Shown here: positions 37,219 to 49,875 of the stretch, piece after piece | Numbering within the stretch: the first letter of the stretch is position 1 | How the letters are laid out: every line of letters starts with the position of its first letter | Source: Erythroxylum novogranatense | Taxonomy: Eukaryota > Streptophyta > Magnoliopsida > Malpighiales > Erythroxylaceae | Direction: 5' to 3' | Length of the DNA: 64,000 nucleotides | NCBI GenBank assembly: GCA_029891385.1 | Contig: CM057228.1 | Span: 35,963,023 to 36,027,022 of the forward strand | Made by a program: the position numbers and the translations under genes | Notes under the pieces: generated by a model | Told to the model about the DNA's origin: nothing | The model's database searches: none | Seen by the model: only the letters and a program-made list of their open reading frames with translations

Positions 37219-37809
37219 TCATTCACTACAGAATATCAAGCGCTTTATCCTTACCACCTTCCTTCGGGAATCAAGTACAAACGCTAGATAAGCTTCACAC
37301 CCCTTTCTTAGAAGCTTTTGAGCTTGCATAGCAGATACTACATTAGTTAAAGCACTTGTGCAACCACCATGAAATACAATCTCAGACTGGTCGAGCCTCC
37401 TCAAGAAAACTATCTTAGCCTTACAGTCAATTACTGCCTGATGTTTAGACAGCCAATCCATACCCATAATCAAATCGAATTCATGAAACGGCAATCTAAT
37501 CAGATCTGCTGCATACTCACTGCCTTGAATCATAACTGGACAATTCCTAACCACCTGATTCACCAACACACTACTGCCCAGAGGACTAGTTGCATGCATG
37601 TCATATTCTAACTGATCTATAAGTATCTCCTTATCAAATATTTCTCCAGCACAGATATATGAATGTGAAGATCCAGGATCAATTAGTGTATACAATTCAG
37701 AACCAAAGAGAGAAACCATACTAGCAATGACATCTGGTACATCCTGATCCTCACGAGCTTTCAGTGCATAAGCCCGAGCTGAAGCAGAAGGCACAACTGG
37801 TCGATTCAC
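37219..37809 (-). pseudogene. Element E aspartic protease and linker to RT (196-codon open stretch)
   Basis: One open stretch carries ARAYALKAREDQDVPDV, then TLIDPGSSHSYI with the catalytic DPG at about residues 43-45. MGMDWLSKHQAVIDC follows at about residues 116-130 and EAYLAFVLD near 175. The DPG replaces the retroviral DTG, as usual in this clade. It would cleave the Gag-Pol polyprotein. The frame ends before the EFPDVFP-type spacer, so it no longer joins RT. Confidence 0.9.
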
Positions 37810-37842
37810 GCTTCGAAAGCGAACTCGGATTAGCCTGCTCGA

Positions 37843-38952
37843 TTATATCCACCTCGGCCTCTTCCTCGACCTCTGCTCCCAATCAAGCATGCGAAACCTC
37901 TCCACTAGCTTGTGCCATCCTGCATCGCCTCGAGGGCAATTTGCAACCATATGCTCCGTACTACCACAACGAAAACATGCACCTGTAGCTCTCCAGTAGA
38001 CACCCCAATGGTGAATAGAGCAGTGTGGGCACTCTGGAGCACTAGAACCTCGACCCCCAGAGGAACCCCTACTAGAGGCGGTCGGTGTAGGAAAGTTTTG
38101 TTGCTTTCCCCTCATCACAGATCTCTGAGCAACTCTCGGTGCAGATGAACTACTTTCTCGACTTCGTTTCCCCAAAGACTGGCCTCCTCTATTAAAGCCT
38201 CTTCTCTGACTTCTTTCTTTCCTGATCGTCTCTTGTCTTTCTACTTTTATTGCAAATGCACTAACCGATGGTAAGTAACATGTTGTAACATAGAAAACGC
38301 TGCCAAATGCTCCTTGATCGAATCATGCAATCCCTCCTCGAATTGATGACATCGGAACTCTTTAGTCAGTACAGATTCAGGGGCATATTTACTGAGTCAA
38401 TTAAACTCCCGATCATACTCAGCAACAGACAAACTCCTCTGCTTAAGATTTAGGAATTGCTTCCACTGATCCTTTCTGTAAGCTTCCGTCACATACTTAG
38501 TTCTAAATTCTTGGGCAAAGAATTCCCAAGTCAGAGGCACCGGTAACTGAGGACTCCGTAAAAACAAATTTCCACCATTCATAAGCAGCTCCCTGAAGAA
38601 GGGAAACAGCACAGTGAACCATCTGCTATGCTGGACAACTAATCTCATCCAGTACCCTCTTCACCTTCTCAATCCAGAACTCGGCCCCTTCAGATTCCTC
38701 CAGAGATGTCCCCAAAAATTCTTCAGCCCCATACTTCCTCAGTTGATCAATCGGAGCCTTAGGTGTTGTCATTCGATGCAACAAGGTCATCATATCCTCG
38801 GGCAGCAATCAAAGCTTCTCCTCGAGCTAGAGGAGGAGGTGGAACCTTAGCTTCTCCTCGATTGACCCTTGATGGTCCCGGTGTTTCGAACGTGTTTGCT
38901 CCTACCGATTACTCTCAAAGAACTTCACAACAATCTCGTGAGATCCTTCCAT
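37843..38952 (-). pseudogene. Element E gag, frameshifted
   Basis: A likely start ATG lies at 38952 (minus strand, MEGSHE-like). Capsid text follows: MMTLLHRMTTPKAPIDQLRK and EEFLGTSLEESEGAEFWIEK (38808-38626), then LTWEFFAQEFRTKYV, QWKQFLNLKQRSLSV and AEYDREF (38648-38397). The zinc knuckle lies in the last open stretch (38175-37843): CPHCSIHHWG then CFRCGSTEHMVANCP. The middle part (38390-38180) is shifted. Confidence 0.9.
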
Positions 38953-39060
38953 CGTGCTTACTATAGACAAAACATGGGACACCGCATTAGGCCATAACAC
39001 AACGTAAACACTCAATAGTAAACCATAGGCAAGTATTTGTTAAACCAGAACCGCCTAAAC

Positions 39061-39077
39061 CAGGCGCTCTGATACCA
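39061..39077 (-). other. Primer binding site of E
   Basis: The minus strand reads TGGTATCAGAGCGCCTG, 5 nt from the LTR start at 39083. Confidence 0.92.
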
Positions 39078-39082
39078 AAAAT

Positions 39083-41340
39083 TGTAACACCCAAATACCC
39101 CCTGAGAGGATACATGGATGCCACCCAAGACAGAACAAACAAATCAAAACATTTCACACATGCATTTTAAAAAACTAAACGTAACACACATATAACACAT
39201 CTCATAATTTCATAAACAAATCCAAAGAATATTTACAGGCCCAAACAAACCAAACAAAATACATTTTCGCGCGACACAAAACTCAGACTCTTTTGGCCAT
39301 CATGCGGTTGACTTGTCTCATCCTTAATCTCTTAGTTCAACCTACACGGACAAATCCATCGTATAAGCATATAGCTTAGTGAGTAATAACTAATCTATAT
39401 TAACCGATTTCGTGAAATGTAGAAGAATGCATTTTAGAACAGATTTTTATACTAAATGTAACTACGTAATACGTGAGATCCTTCGAATCGTAATATATTT
39501 TAGTTTATATCGTAATCAAACAGATATTAGAATACGTAACAAATCAAACTATAAATCCATGAATGTATGGGTAACGGACTTATACAGAGATACCATAATT
39601 AGTATCGGCAGGAGAGACATATGTCTCGATATCGAGACACCAAAGTGTCAAATAACGAGAGTAGTGCAGACCCTTCTAGTATGCCTATTTACCCACAACT
39701 AGACTTAACAGCTTTTACAATGTAACAAAATCATTTCAGGTCATTCATGCGGTGCAAATAGCACTCCCAATAAATCAATCCTAGACATCATCTAGGTTGA
39801 CTCACAAAATTGAACATTACAAAATTTACTTACCTAAAGTACTTACATCAAATTTTCTACCTATATTACGATCAAATTATCGACCAGACATTTACCTAAA
39901 TCGCCTTAGTGTTTATTGTCCCGATAATATCCGGCAAAGGTCTTTACTCTATCATAGGAACACGGATACAAATTATTATTGTGCTTAATTACGATTATAA
40001 TCGAGTATGATGCATGTTCATGACAAATTTCGGATTAATCAACAACTCATAAGACTAAATGATCCATGAAGTTTAAGGAAATTAACATCATGAAAGTATT
40101 CAAATGAAAGAAAGTCTTTACCAATTAAAGCTGAAAATGTACAAATTACATTAATTCTCAAATGCTATGCCAATAAGTAACATAAAGATCATAGGACATG
40201 CTAAAAGAGAAAAGAGTGCGAAATAATCATTTAACTCTACACTAAGAATGAAACAAAGATACATAATAATAAGAAGTAGACAAAAAAATGAAATAGCGGA
40301 CAACATTTGAAATTTGGTTTTCGTCAAGAATCACTTGTGAGGTAAGGGATGAAGTAAATGATGGAGGAGTGGTAACTATTTATAGAGCATTTTTGTAAAC
40401 TAGTCGTTTTTGTACTGTTAACTAGCCGTTATTACCTAGCCGTTATACCTAGCCGTTATACATTTTAATAAATTATTTTTGGGTGAAAAAAATACGTATG
40501 ACTACTGTTCACGGAAAATACGTACGACTCATCGCTCACAAATACGCATTTGCCATCGCTCACTGATCAGTAGCGCATCAGAGCAAAACAATGTTCACCG
40601 ACACTGTTCATCATCTTCAACCTTCGACTTCAGACTCTGAAACTTCTTTTTTTTTCACCTTCCTTCTTTAGTTTACAACTAACCTATTTAGCAATTCTAA
40701 CCTTTTAGAATTATCCTAATCTTCAAACATGATAAATCTAAACAAAAACAAAAACAAAGATGTAACTCGCGTATGATAAACGAACCGTCAAATTCTACTT
40801 ACCAGCTTTCCAAAGAAAACTCCAATAGCAGGTGTTGGTGAGTGAATGACTTCGCTATCTCTACTGATGGATGGGTAAAGGAGGCATTCGGTGAGGAATA
40901 AACGATAATGTTCGATTTAAATCGTTGTATGTAGGTTTGATGCGATATGACTAATAAATGACTAATAGGTCCAAATAGTAATAAATAACCAAAACATTGT
41001 TATGAATTCTTATGTGTAATAAATACCCAAAAGTTCCAGAAAACTTCCGAAAATTTACCAGAATTCTGTTAGAAAATAACGACTCTCAAAATAAATTGTC
41101 AACTCAAAACTAATCCTCCATTAATTTCTAAAAATATTTGAAGTATATAAAAATTACGAAAATTATAATAATACTGTGCAAATCAATCCGAAGTTTCATT
41201 AAACCAATTGACCCGGAAAATGCCATGAATGCATGCCAAAATACTTATGCACAATTTAAGCAAATAGTGAATAAGCAAAGAACAAACATAATTCGTACTA
41301 AATTCCTTTAATATTCTAACCCCTAATGTGGGGTGTTACA
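39083..41340 (-). repeat. E 5' LTR (2258 bp)
   Basis: Intact ends TGTAACACCC and GGTGTTACA. On the minus strand: AT-rich start, donor GCTG|GTAAGTAG (40802), the TACG-rich array (40495-40610), TATA-like CTATAAATAG (40376-40385), and acceptor-like GTGTAG|GTTGAAC (39342) behind ACTCACTAAGC. Differences from the 3' LTR are clustered (39290-39350, 39410-39500, 39640-39750) with long identical tracts between. Confidence 0.92.
40376..40385 (-). promoter_or_regulatory. TATA-like box of E 5' LTR
   Basis: CTATAAATAG on the minus strand, conserved with a small change at 33376. It lies downstream of the donor-like site at 40802, so if it is the promoter, that donor is not used from it. Confidence 0.5.
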
Positions 41341-41400
41341 CATTTGACAAAACTTTCTTCTATAGAAATGTCCCTCTATGTCTTACGAATCCATCGCTTC

Positions 41401-42344
41401 AAGAATCAGATCTATCGGAGCTCTATAACTCAAGATATCTCCAAAATACTGAAGTTTATTCTTCAAACCCGAGGCTAAACACTACACCTAACTTCCGACA
41501 CGCATTTGGAAGTCTTAGAGGCTAAATTATAGATCGGCTCCTTCATAACATTTGTAGCTCCATGTCTCTATTTTAATTTCCAAAAAGAATCAGATCGATC
41601 GGAGCTCTACCGATCGAGATATCTCCAAAATACTGAACACTATTCAGCCATTACAACACCGAGACTGAACATTACACTGAACTTCCGACCAGAAATTGAA
41701 AGTCTTAGAGGCTACATTATAGCTCGGCTCCTTCATAACATTTGTAGCCCAATGTCTCTATTTTAATTTCCAAAAAGAATCAGATCGATCAGAGATCTAC
41801 CGATCGAGATATATCAAAAATACTGAACACTGTTCAGCCAATACAACACCGAGACTAAACATTACACTGAATTTCCGACCTAAAATTGAAAGTCTTAGAG
41901 GCTACATTATAGCTCGGCTCCTTCATAAAATTTGTAGCCCCATGTCTCTATTTTAATTTCCAAAATGAATCAGATCGATCGGAGCTCTACCTATCGAGAT
42001 ATCTCCAAAATACTGAACACTGTTCAGCCATTACAACACCGAGACTAGACATTACACTGAACTTCCGATCTGAAATTGAAAGTCTTAGAGGCTACATTAT
42101 AGCTCGACTCCTTCATAACATTTGTCACCCCTTCTCTCTAGTTTAATTTCAAAAAAGAATCAGATCGATCGGAGCTCTACCGATCGAGATATCTCCAAAA
42201 TACTGAACACTGTTCAGCCATTACAACACCGAGACTGAACATTACACTAAACTTCCGACCTGAAATTGAAAGTCTTAAAGGCTACATTATAGCTAGGATC
42301 CTTCATAACATTTTTAGCCCCATCTCTCTAGTTTAATTTGCAAA
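41401..42344 (-). repeat. 190-bp tandem array in LTR C (5 units plus a partial)
   Basis: The start text AAGAATCAGATCGATCGGAG (with variants) recurs at 41401, 41585, 41775, 41965, 42155 and 42345, giving periods of 184, 190, 190, 190 and 190. Each unit contains GATCGAGATATCTCC, ACTGAACACTGTTCAGCC and GCTCCTTCATAACATTTGTA. It is an amplified form of the module found singly in other LTRs. Confidence 0.95.
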
Positions 42345-42419
42345 AAGAATCAGATCGATCGGATGTCGAACGAAGAAGTTATGGCCAAAAGAGTGAAGGG
42401 AGATCAGAGCTCGACCAGA

Positions 42420-42625
42420 AAATCAAAACTCGGCCAGAACGAAGATCGGTCGGCCAACAGAGGTCGGTCGGCCATCAGAGGTCGGTCGGCCAACAGAGGT
42501 CGGCCCACAGAGATCGGTCGGCCAACAGAGGTCGGCCAACAGAGGTCGGCCCACAGAGGTCGATCGGCCAACAGAGGTCGGCCCACAGAGGTCGGTCGGT
42601 CAACAGAGGTCGGTCGGCACCCAAT
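42420..42625 (-). repeat. Minisatellite of LTR C (GGTCGGCCAACAGA units)
   Basis: About a dozen 17-27-bp units of GGTCGGCCCACAGA or GGTCGGCCAACAGA text. It is flanked left by GAAGTTATGGCCAAAAGA (42376) and right by CATAACTTTTGACTCC (42649). Confidence 0.9.
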
Positions 42626-42879
42626 CCTACCTTCAAACTTCCAACTCTCATAACTTTTGACTCCGAGCTCCAAATTGGACAAACTTGGTACCGTTGGAAA
42701 GATAAAAGAGAGATCTATGACCCATGGCTCAATAGTGAGAGGCGTGGTTGTAAAAGCAACAAAACCTTGAGGTTGGGTGTTCGATTCCCACCAAAGAGTA
42801 CACATCGATTTGGTTGATGTCACAGATAACCAAAGAAACACACTGGTGGAAAATGCTAGCCCAGGTGTGGGGTCCAATA

Positions 42880-45800
42880 CCGATTTTTACTGAAAATTGG
42901 GCAGCATAACGACTGTATTTTGACAGCCCAAAAAATTTCTGCAAAGGCAAAAATACACTTCTAAAACACATATCCAACCATACAACCATCACCGGACCTC
43001 CCGTCCGGGATTCCCAGCAGAAACAAACGCAACCCTACAACTAAACACTTCAGTAATTCTCACAATCATACTCATAAATCAAGCCCCATTCATATCCAAA
43101 ATCCATGATCATACATAAATCCAATTCCATAACTTAACTCAAATACATGCGCTCAGAATTTTCAATACATTCTCAAAATGAAATACACAACACACTTTAA
43201 TGGCCTAGCAAGCCATTTACACTATAAAAATCTCAATTTGCACAAAAATACGAACGATGTAAAAATCAAACTTGGCATTTTTTCATCCTATCTCCCGCTC
43301 GAATACCTGGAGATTGGGGATGAAAGGGGGGTTAGCACAAAGCTCGTGGATAATATATTTATAAACTGAACGATAAGTGAAAACATTTTTGCAAAACTTT
43401 TTGCCATTTATTTCTAAAATTTCACAATAAAATCGACAAATTTCTTATTTCTCAAAACATTGTTAAAATCGATTCAATCAATTCTCATTGAAAATCCATA
43501 ATAATAGATTTCTCAAACTTTTCACATCTTTCAAGATTTCATGAAGAACTTCCAAATTTCTTAAACTTTCTCAAAACATGCAATGCATAACACAGTACAA
43601 AATAAAAACACAAACACATCATATGATTTGGTTCGGTCCAAAAGATCGTCTCGCATGCCCCAAGATAATGTCCTCTGCAACTGTGAACGGATCGTATTAC
43701 ACTTTCCCGCTTAGCGGTCCAGTGTAGCCGTGAAGGAGTCCGTAATCGAGCTCCATTGCCTCTCATGGGCAGCCGAGAGAAGGCTTTAAATAAGTAGAGG
43801 CAAGGTAATCGACTCACAAAGGACTGACCAAACCCACATAACACATAAGCAAAAACGAAAATTCAGGTTGCCGTAGGCACTTTTCAAAATCTTGATTTTC
43901 TTTAAATTTTCATATTTCCATACAATGTCAAACTTGACACACTCACATACATAAATCGTGATCAAATCATGTTGGAATGCACATTCAATTTACATTCACC
44001 AATTTAATCACATATCAATGCACAACAATAAATGCAATTTCTTTCTTTCAAACATATATCAGAACACATTGCTCAAACTTTTCATATAATTCAAAAACAT
44101 GATTTTCATAAATCTTGCATTTTCTTATAAACCTTCCAAAAACATTAACTTCAATCATTCGAAAATTTTACTTTTCAAAACATTTATCTATACATTAACT
44201 TTTCAACAATTGCTTCTTGAATTTTTCGAAATTTGCTTCTTGAAATTTTCAAATAAACATGCTTAGCTTAAATTTCAATAAATAAATATACTACCCACCT
44301 CGAAATAAAGCTAGGAACTCGTCCCGATCATTAATTTGACCAAAGCGTCGGTTGTTCTTCTTCGCTAAAATTACCTAAACATATCCATCCAAAATTCAAT
44401 ATCATAAACAACATGATTCCTCAAATTGGGCTTAGAAAACATCAATTCCCCACATCTTCAAGTTATCTAAATTACAAATTCCTAAAAACCCCAAATTCCA
44501 CAATTTGCCTAAACCAATTTATCACAATTCAATATCATAAATCACAATTTCTTCAAAATTGATTTCATATTTCATCAATCCATCATATTTGCCATGATTT
44601 TAAGCTATTAATTTCCAAAAACCTCAAACCACCAAATTAGGCATAAACCTTAGTTAATCAATTTTCCAAAATTAATCATCATCTAAACATAATCTCTAAA
44701 ATTAACTTCATAAAACTCAAATCCATAACAATCTAAAGCTAAATCAACTAACATCTCTCTAGAAAATTCAAAACTCAAAGCTTTCTCTCTCTTACCATTT
44801 TTTCCACCATTAACGACATTATTGAGCTCCAAGACAAGCTTTCATCTTCTTCTATCCTTTCCCCTTGAAGCAGCTCGAAAATGTCTCTAAGAAACTCAGA
44901 AAAGAAGACCCAACCTTTTCCTTTCTTCTTCTTCTCCTCATCTCCACCGTCGCACCTCTCCTTCTTCTCTCTTCTTAATCTTTTCTTTCTTTTATTTTGT
45001 CTCATTTTTGTGAGTTTCAGATGTATAAACGACAGCTCTATGTGTTTTCTGCCATGTCACTTAAATGAGGGGTAAAAGACCAAAATGCCCCTCCTTTTAA
45101 GCCTATTTCCAAGTTTGTCCCTGCACTTCATTTGAAAAATAAATCTGATACCTTGCGTCCAGAATTTGAGCAGCTAAACGAAATAATTTGGATAAACTTT
45201 CTTCTTGAAAATTGTTCCTCTATTTCTCCTCTATAAAAACAACATAAAAATCACTCAATTTGGATCAAAAACGAAAGAGTTATGGCCGAAATACTATCGG
45301 ACCTGCATAAAATTCGAGACTTCACATTATGCCAACTTAATTCCATAAATTGACCATCTTAGGGACGAAATTCGAATTCGATCCCTTCATATGAGTTGTA
45401 GTCCCATATCTTAATTTTAATTTGCCTCAAGAATCACCTCAATCGGAGTTCCAAAGCTCCCGAATTTCGTAAAATACCAAACCATGTTTAGAAAGTTATC
45501 TAACTTATAACCTTTAACCCATCCTCTCACTTAGGTTCAATCAATCTCTTTCCATTTCATCTTCTAAAAATCATAATCTTCCATAAAAATGAAATTAAAT
45601 GTCTTAGGAATCCAACGTTTCAAAAATCGAATCAATCGGATGTCGGACGGAGAATTTATAAACAAAAGATTACATAAAGTCGGATCAAAAGCAAAGCAAA
45701 CCGAACGAATTTTTCAAAAATCACAACTCTTGATCCCGAACTCAGAATTTGAAAATTTTGGTATCGATGGAAAGATAAAAGGAAGCTCTACAACTTCCAT

Positions 45801-46508
45801 GAAGAAACCAAAAATCAAATTAGGTCTCGAATGAGGTCAAAAACTCAATCAAAGATTCTGTTCTAATCAACTTTTCCTAACCCACTTCCAAATTTCAATC
45901 GCTCATAACTCCTAGCCCCGATATTTAAAATTTGCAAAATTTATATCAATGGAAAGATAAAAATATCATCTAAAACTTTCATGAGGACCACTTACTCTAA
46001 TTCAAACTAAATCCATACGACGAGTGGCCTCGAAGCATAGAACACACAAATCTATACTTAATAGCATTTTCAAAACAAAGCAAAAGAACCTTATCTTTGG
46101 AAAATCATATCTCTAAATCCCGACATCGAAAAATAGCATACTTTATGACCACAGAAAGCTTTCAACAAACACTACAAGTCTTACGAAGACCATTTTCTCA
46201 AATTCTCCCAAAATCAAAAAGTCAACTCTCAAGTCAAACTTTCTATCTTCAAAAGTCAACTTTCTTAATTTTCAAATTCTCTCATTTTCTTTCTTTATTT
46301 CCTGATTTTCTACTCCCATTTCAATCAATTCATTCACTTGAACTTTCATAAATCATACAAATTTCCACAATTATCAAGAAACATCAAAACTCAAAATTCT
46401 TTTCTCATAATTTCCTTAAAGCATAATTACTTCCGTAATGTATATATAACACACTGATTTTCTATCATTTCTTATTTCTAAATTCCACTGAAAAATCGGG
46501 GTCCAACA
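42880..46508 (-). repeat. B 5' LTR, second segment
   Basis: It matches 25234-28847. Long tracts are near-identical (for example 43880-44780), while 42890-43010 and 43640-43830 differ strongly. The donor ATG|GTAAGAGAG is intact here (44795). It ends GGTCCAACA and is followed by TTTTA. Confidence 0.9.
43317..44795 (-). other. Candidate leader intron in B 5' LTR (1479 bp)
   Basis: Minus-strand donor ATG|GTAAGAG at 44795 and acceptor CCCCAATCTCCAG|GTATTC at 43317. The acceptor sits behind TATCCACGAGC and TGCTAACCCCCC. Confidence 0.4.
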
Positions 46509-46650
46509 TTTTATTTCTTTAACTCTAATTTAAACAGAATCCATCAATTAATTTCCATTTCTTAAGAGCTAAAACCTCAAAATAATTTAAACAATACCTC
46601 CAAATAATTTATACATGCTTAAATAATAATAAAAAATTCAGGGGCCAACA
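46509..46650 (-). repeat. D 3' LTR, second segment
   Basis: AT-rich sequence that ends GGGGCCAACA, directly before the D polypurine tract. It begins with TTTTA, the second copy of the target duplication of B. Confidence 0.82.
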
Positions 46651-49600
46651 TTTCTCCTCCTCTTAAAAGAATTTCGTCCTTGAAATTCATACTTAAGCAA
46701 ATGCCAAGCAATACAATTTCTTTACTCATGTCTTCCAAATAATCCTAGTCATTCGCATATTCAAATTTCTCAACACACATATTATTAATGTTTTTCACCT
46801 CTTATCTAAAATACCATCCAAACACTAATATTTCTTATCGAATTGATTAGGAGTGTAGGATGTTCCTCCGTTTCTCATTTAACGTCATCACTCGAAAACT
46901 TTCTTTCAAATGATAAAATTTAGTAGACTCACTCGATCGTTCAATTCGTTATTTGGTCATTTAGTTTCTTAACTAGTTCCTCCTTATGCATCAGATCACT
47001 CACAAATTTTTTTCCCCTTCCTGTATCGATAACACCATAAGCTTATCACGTCAATGTTTCCTTAACATACTCACATATATCATACTTTGAATCCTTTTGT
47101 CAGTAGGATTAATTCACAATATCAGTAGCATTAATTCACAATACTTTCATACGAACTAATTCATAGCAGCTTAGCGAATTCTTTTTCCTAACTTGAGCAC
47201 ACCTGAGCAAGGTGATACCTTCAGAGATAATTCATTTTTCACGTAATAATTCACATCACTTTAGTCTCAGTTCATATAACTCTTATGTCAATCTCCCGTA
47301 TTCTATATCTTTGCCGTGAATTAACTTAATTCAGTCATCTTTCTTAATCACTTAATTTCTAATACCTCTTCAATCGATCCGACAGTTAGTCATTTTTAGG
47401 TCTTACTCAGCATAATACCAAAGGGATGACTCTTTCTATCTTCTAACTCCTCATCCAGTATTCTATTGAAAACACTATGACAACGACTTTGATGCTTAAA
47501 ATCAAATAAAACTATACATTGATCTCATGCTCCTACAAACTCTAAACTATAAACTTTAAGCATATCTCCGACAGTTAAAACCGTCGACAATTCAGACTTT
47601 CAGTCACTTAACATATTTCTTCTAGGATGTATAGCTTAAATCACCCTTACTGTTCTCACAGTCTATTTGCTTAATCATCTTTGCCGGTACGCATACTTCT
47701 TATCTCAATCACCCAGTACCATGTTTCCTCCTCGAATTCAAAATTCATACTCATTTCCAGTTTCTTAGTAAGATTCACAATTTTTGAATCTTCAATTTGG
47801 GCTTGGTCCATATGAACTGATCTAAACTTCCAGTGTCTAATCCATTTGCCTAAAATTCAATTTCACATTCTACACTCTTTACTGCACTAGATTTAATAAC
47901 CTCAATATCCAAATTTATGATACACTACTATTAATTTCTCTATTCAATGCATCTGATCATAACACTAGTCTTACAAGTATAGCACTCACTTATACAATCA
48001 TAATCCTTTGAATAATTCTGTCTATTGCCTCAGTCTCATATTCAATTCTTTCAACTCAAGCATCTTTATTGATTTCACTTACTTCTTATTCATGCGCCCT
48101 ATATCCTTCTTCTCATTCAAACTTGACACTCATATCTGTTTTCAATCTCACAATCTCTTAATCCTTAATCTGAGGTAAACCAAACCCTCTATTTTATGCT
48201 TTCTTTTGTATTAGTTCTGATAACCTCAATATCACATTTCTACTTAACGCATCTGATATACCACTTAACTTCACTTGAACTTTCACGCTAGAACAATCAT
48301 AGCCTTTCGGTATTTATATCAATCTTCTGCGTCTTATAACTACTTCTCCCAATTCATTGATTGTCTTAAAATTTTACGATCTACACTTGCATATTTATAT
48401 TGGATATATTCCTGTACATATACTGTCTTCAAACTTTCAAAATAATCATTAATTTAACAATTCTAAATCATGTATCAAATAGTCAACTCATAGGACTTCA
48501 ATTGTCTCCATACATATGAAATCACTTTATTACGCTGCATTGGATTTCAACCAAATGTCTTATACAACATCAGTGCATACTATAAAATCTCCAAATCTAT
48601 ATGATATAATTTACCTCAGCATAGTTCCTTCAAAATTCTCTTTACTCACGTTACTCATACGCTTACACATTTTTCTCCCTGTATTCAAACTATTTTTCTC
48701 AATTCTTCGAATGTCTTTAATACACCTTCAAATCTTGAATCTCTTTAATCTCCAATACCATAGTGCTATTATGCATTTGTTAACTCAAACAATTATTATC
48801 AAATTTCATATGCCTCTTGATTAGCCCTCGCGATTCTTTAAATAACTGATCCTTAATGAGGTACATTGTCTCACTTTCTTTTCAATTGCCTACTCGACTT
48901 CCTTCCGCGATTGATTTTCTCCATTCCTTGAATTTCCTCAGATCTCTCTTGGACTTATTTTCATGTTTGCTCATTCCTACAAATTTCTCCACTCATTGTA
49001 ATTTATTTGCAGACTTAACTTCTTGATTTTAAGACATTCATCAAGTTGAGTTTGCATCTCCTCAACATACTTTCACATAATGTAACTTGAATGTACATAC
49101 TCCTCACACTAGCAAATTCATGTCTCCATAGATTCAAGAATCCACTTATATGACCCCTTTACATCAAACACAAATCTTTCTCTCTCTTTTTTTTGTAACA
49201 TATTCCACCTCCCTGCTTGATGCTCTGCTAGGGAGTGTACTCACTTTCGAATCTTTACATATTCCTTCATGATCAGTTCTTTCATTGATTATCCTTAATA
49301 TAAACTATCTGATCTGCTTATTCTAACTTAACAAAATTTTCTTCAAAAGAGGGTTTCTTGCTACTATCATCTATACTCTTTACGCAATCTTGATCAATCA
49401 CTTATTACCAACTAGTCGTAATACTGCGAGAAGACCAATTTCTATCTTCCTCACAAGGTCATAATGCTCAAAACAACCAAAACCCAAGGGAATAAAGAAC
49501 ATACTAATTATCGCACATGCTTGGGTAGAGTCATCAAATTCATCCTATTTTGACCACTTACCAATTCATTGGTCTCTATTAACCCCAAACAATATTCTTC

Positions 49601-49770
49601 TCAGATCAATTTATTTCTCATTGTGACAGCTTTAACAAATCTCAATCTATTCCCACATGATCATTATGAGCACCTTCATATGTTACCTTAGTTTCCCCTC
49701 AAACTTTAGACTATGGGAGCTATGACTAACAATTATCCAATAAGTCATAAGTTTCTTCCTCTATCATCTC

Positions 49771-49777
49771 CACACAC

Positions 49778-49873
<96 letters not shown>
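49771..49873. repeat. (AC)n then (TA)n microsatellite
   Basis: About 20 AC units (one CG interruption at 49781) run into ATGTATATA and then about 28 TA units. Confidence 0.98.

Positions 49874-49875
<2 letters not shown>

Larger units (their letters stand above)
32087..41340 (-). mobile_element. Element E: complete-length Ty3/gypsy element (9.25 kb), TSD CATTT
   Basis: The ends are TGTAACACCC (32087) and GGTGTTACA (41340), flanked by CATTT at 32082-32086 and 41341-41345. It has two LTRs of about 2.26-2.30 kb, a PBS, gag, protease, RT, RNase H, integrase and PPT in the expected minus-strand order. Lying inside C, which lies inside B, it is the youngest insertion of the nest. Confidence 0.96.
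41341..42879 (-). repeat. Solo LTR C, second segment
   Basis: It continues C after E (CATTT duplicated). It holds the 190-bp tandem array, a GTCGGCC-rich minisatellite, and after it CTCATAACTTTTGACTCCG (about 42647). It ends GGGTCCAATA at 42879. An apparent 159-codon open stretch (42338-42817) is repeat text. Confidence 0.85.
24877..46508 (-). mobile_element. Element B: 4-kb LTRs around a 648-bp inside, TSD TTTTA
   Basis: It is bounded by TTTTA at 24872-24876 and 46509-46513. The 3' LTR is 24877-28847 (3971 bp), the inside 28848-29495, and the 5' LTR 29496-29856 plus 42880-46508 (about 3985 bp without the duplicated target). The 5' LTR is interrupted by solo LTR C. No gene remains inside. 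It could have moved only with proteins from an intact relative, or it lost its genes after insertion. Confidence 0.92.

Noticed and set aside
42338..42817. 159-codon open frame with Arg/Gly/Gln/Ser-rich repeats
   Set aside because: It spans the GTCGGCC minisatellite and LTR text of C, and the overlapping frames and the minus strand are open too.
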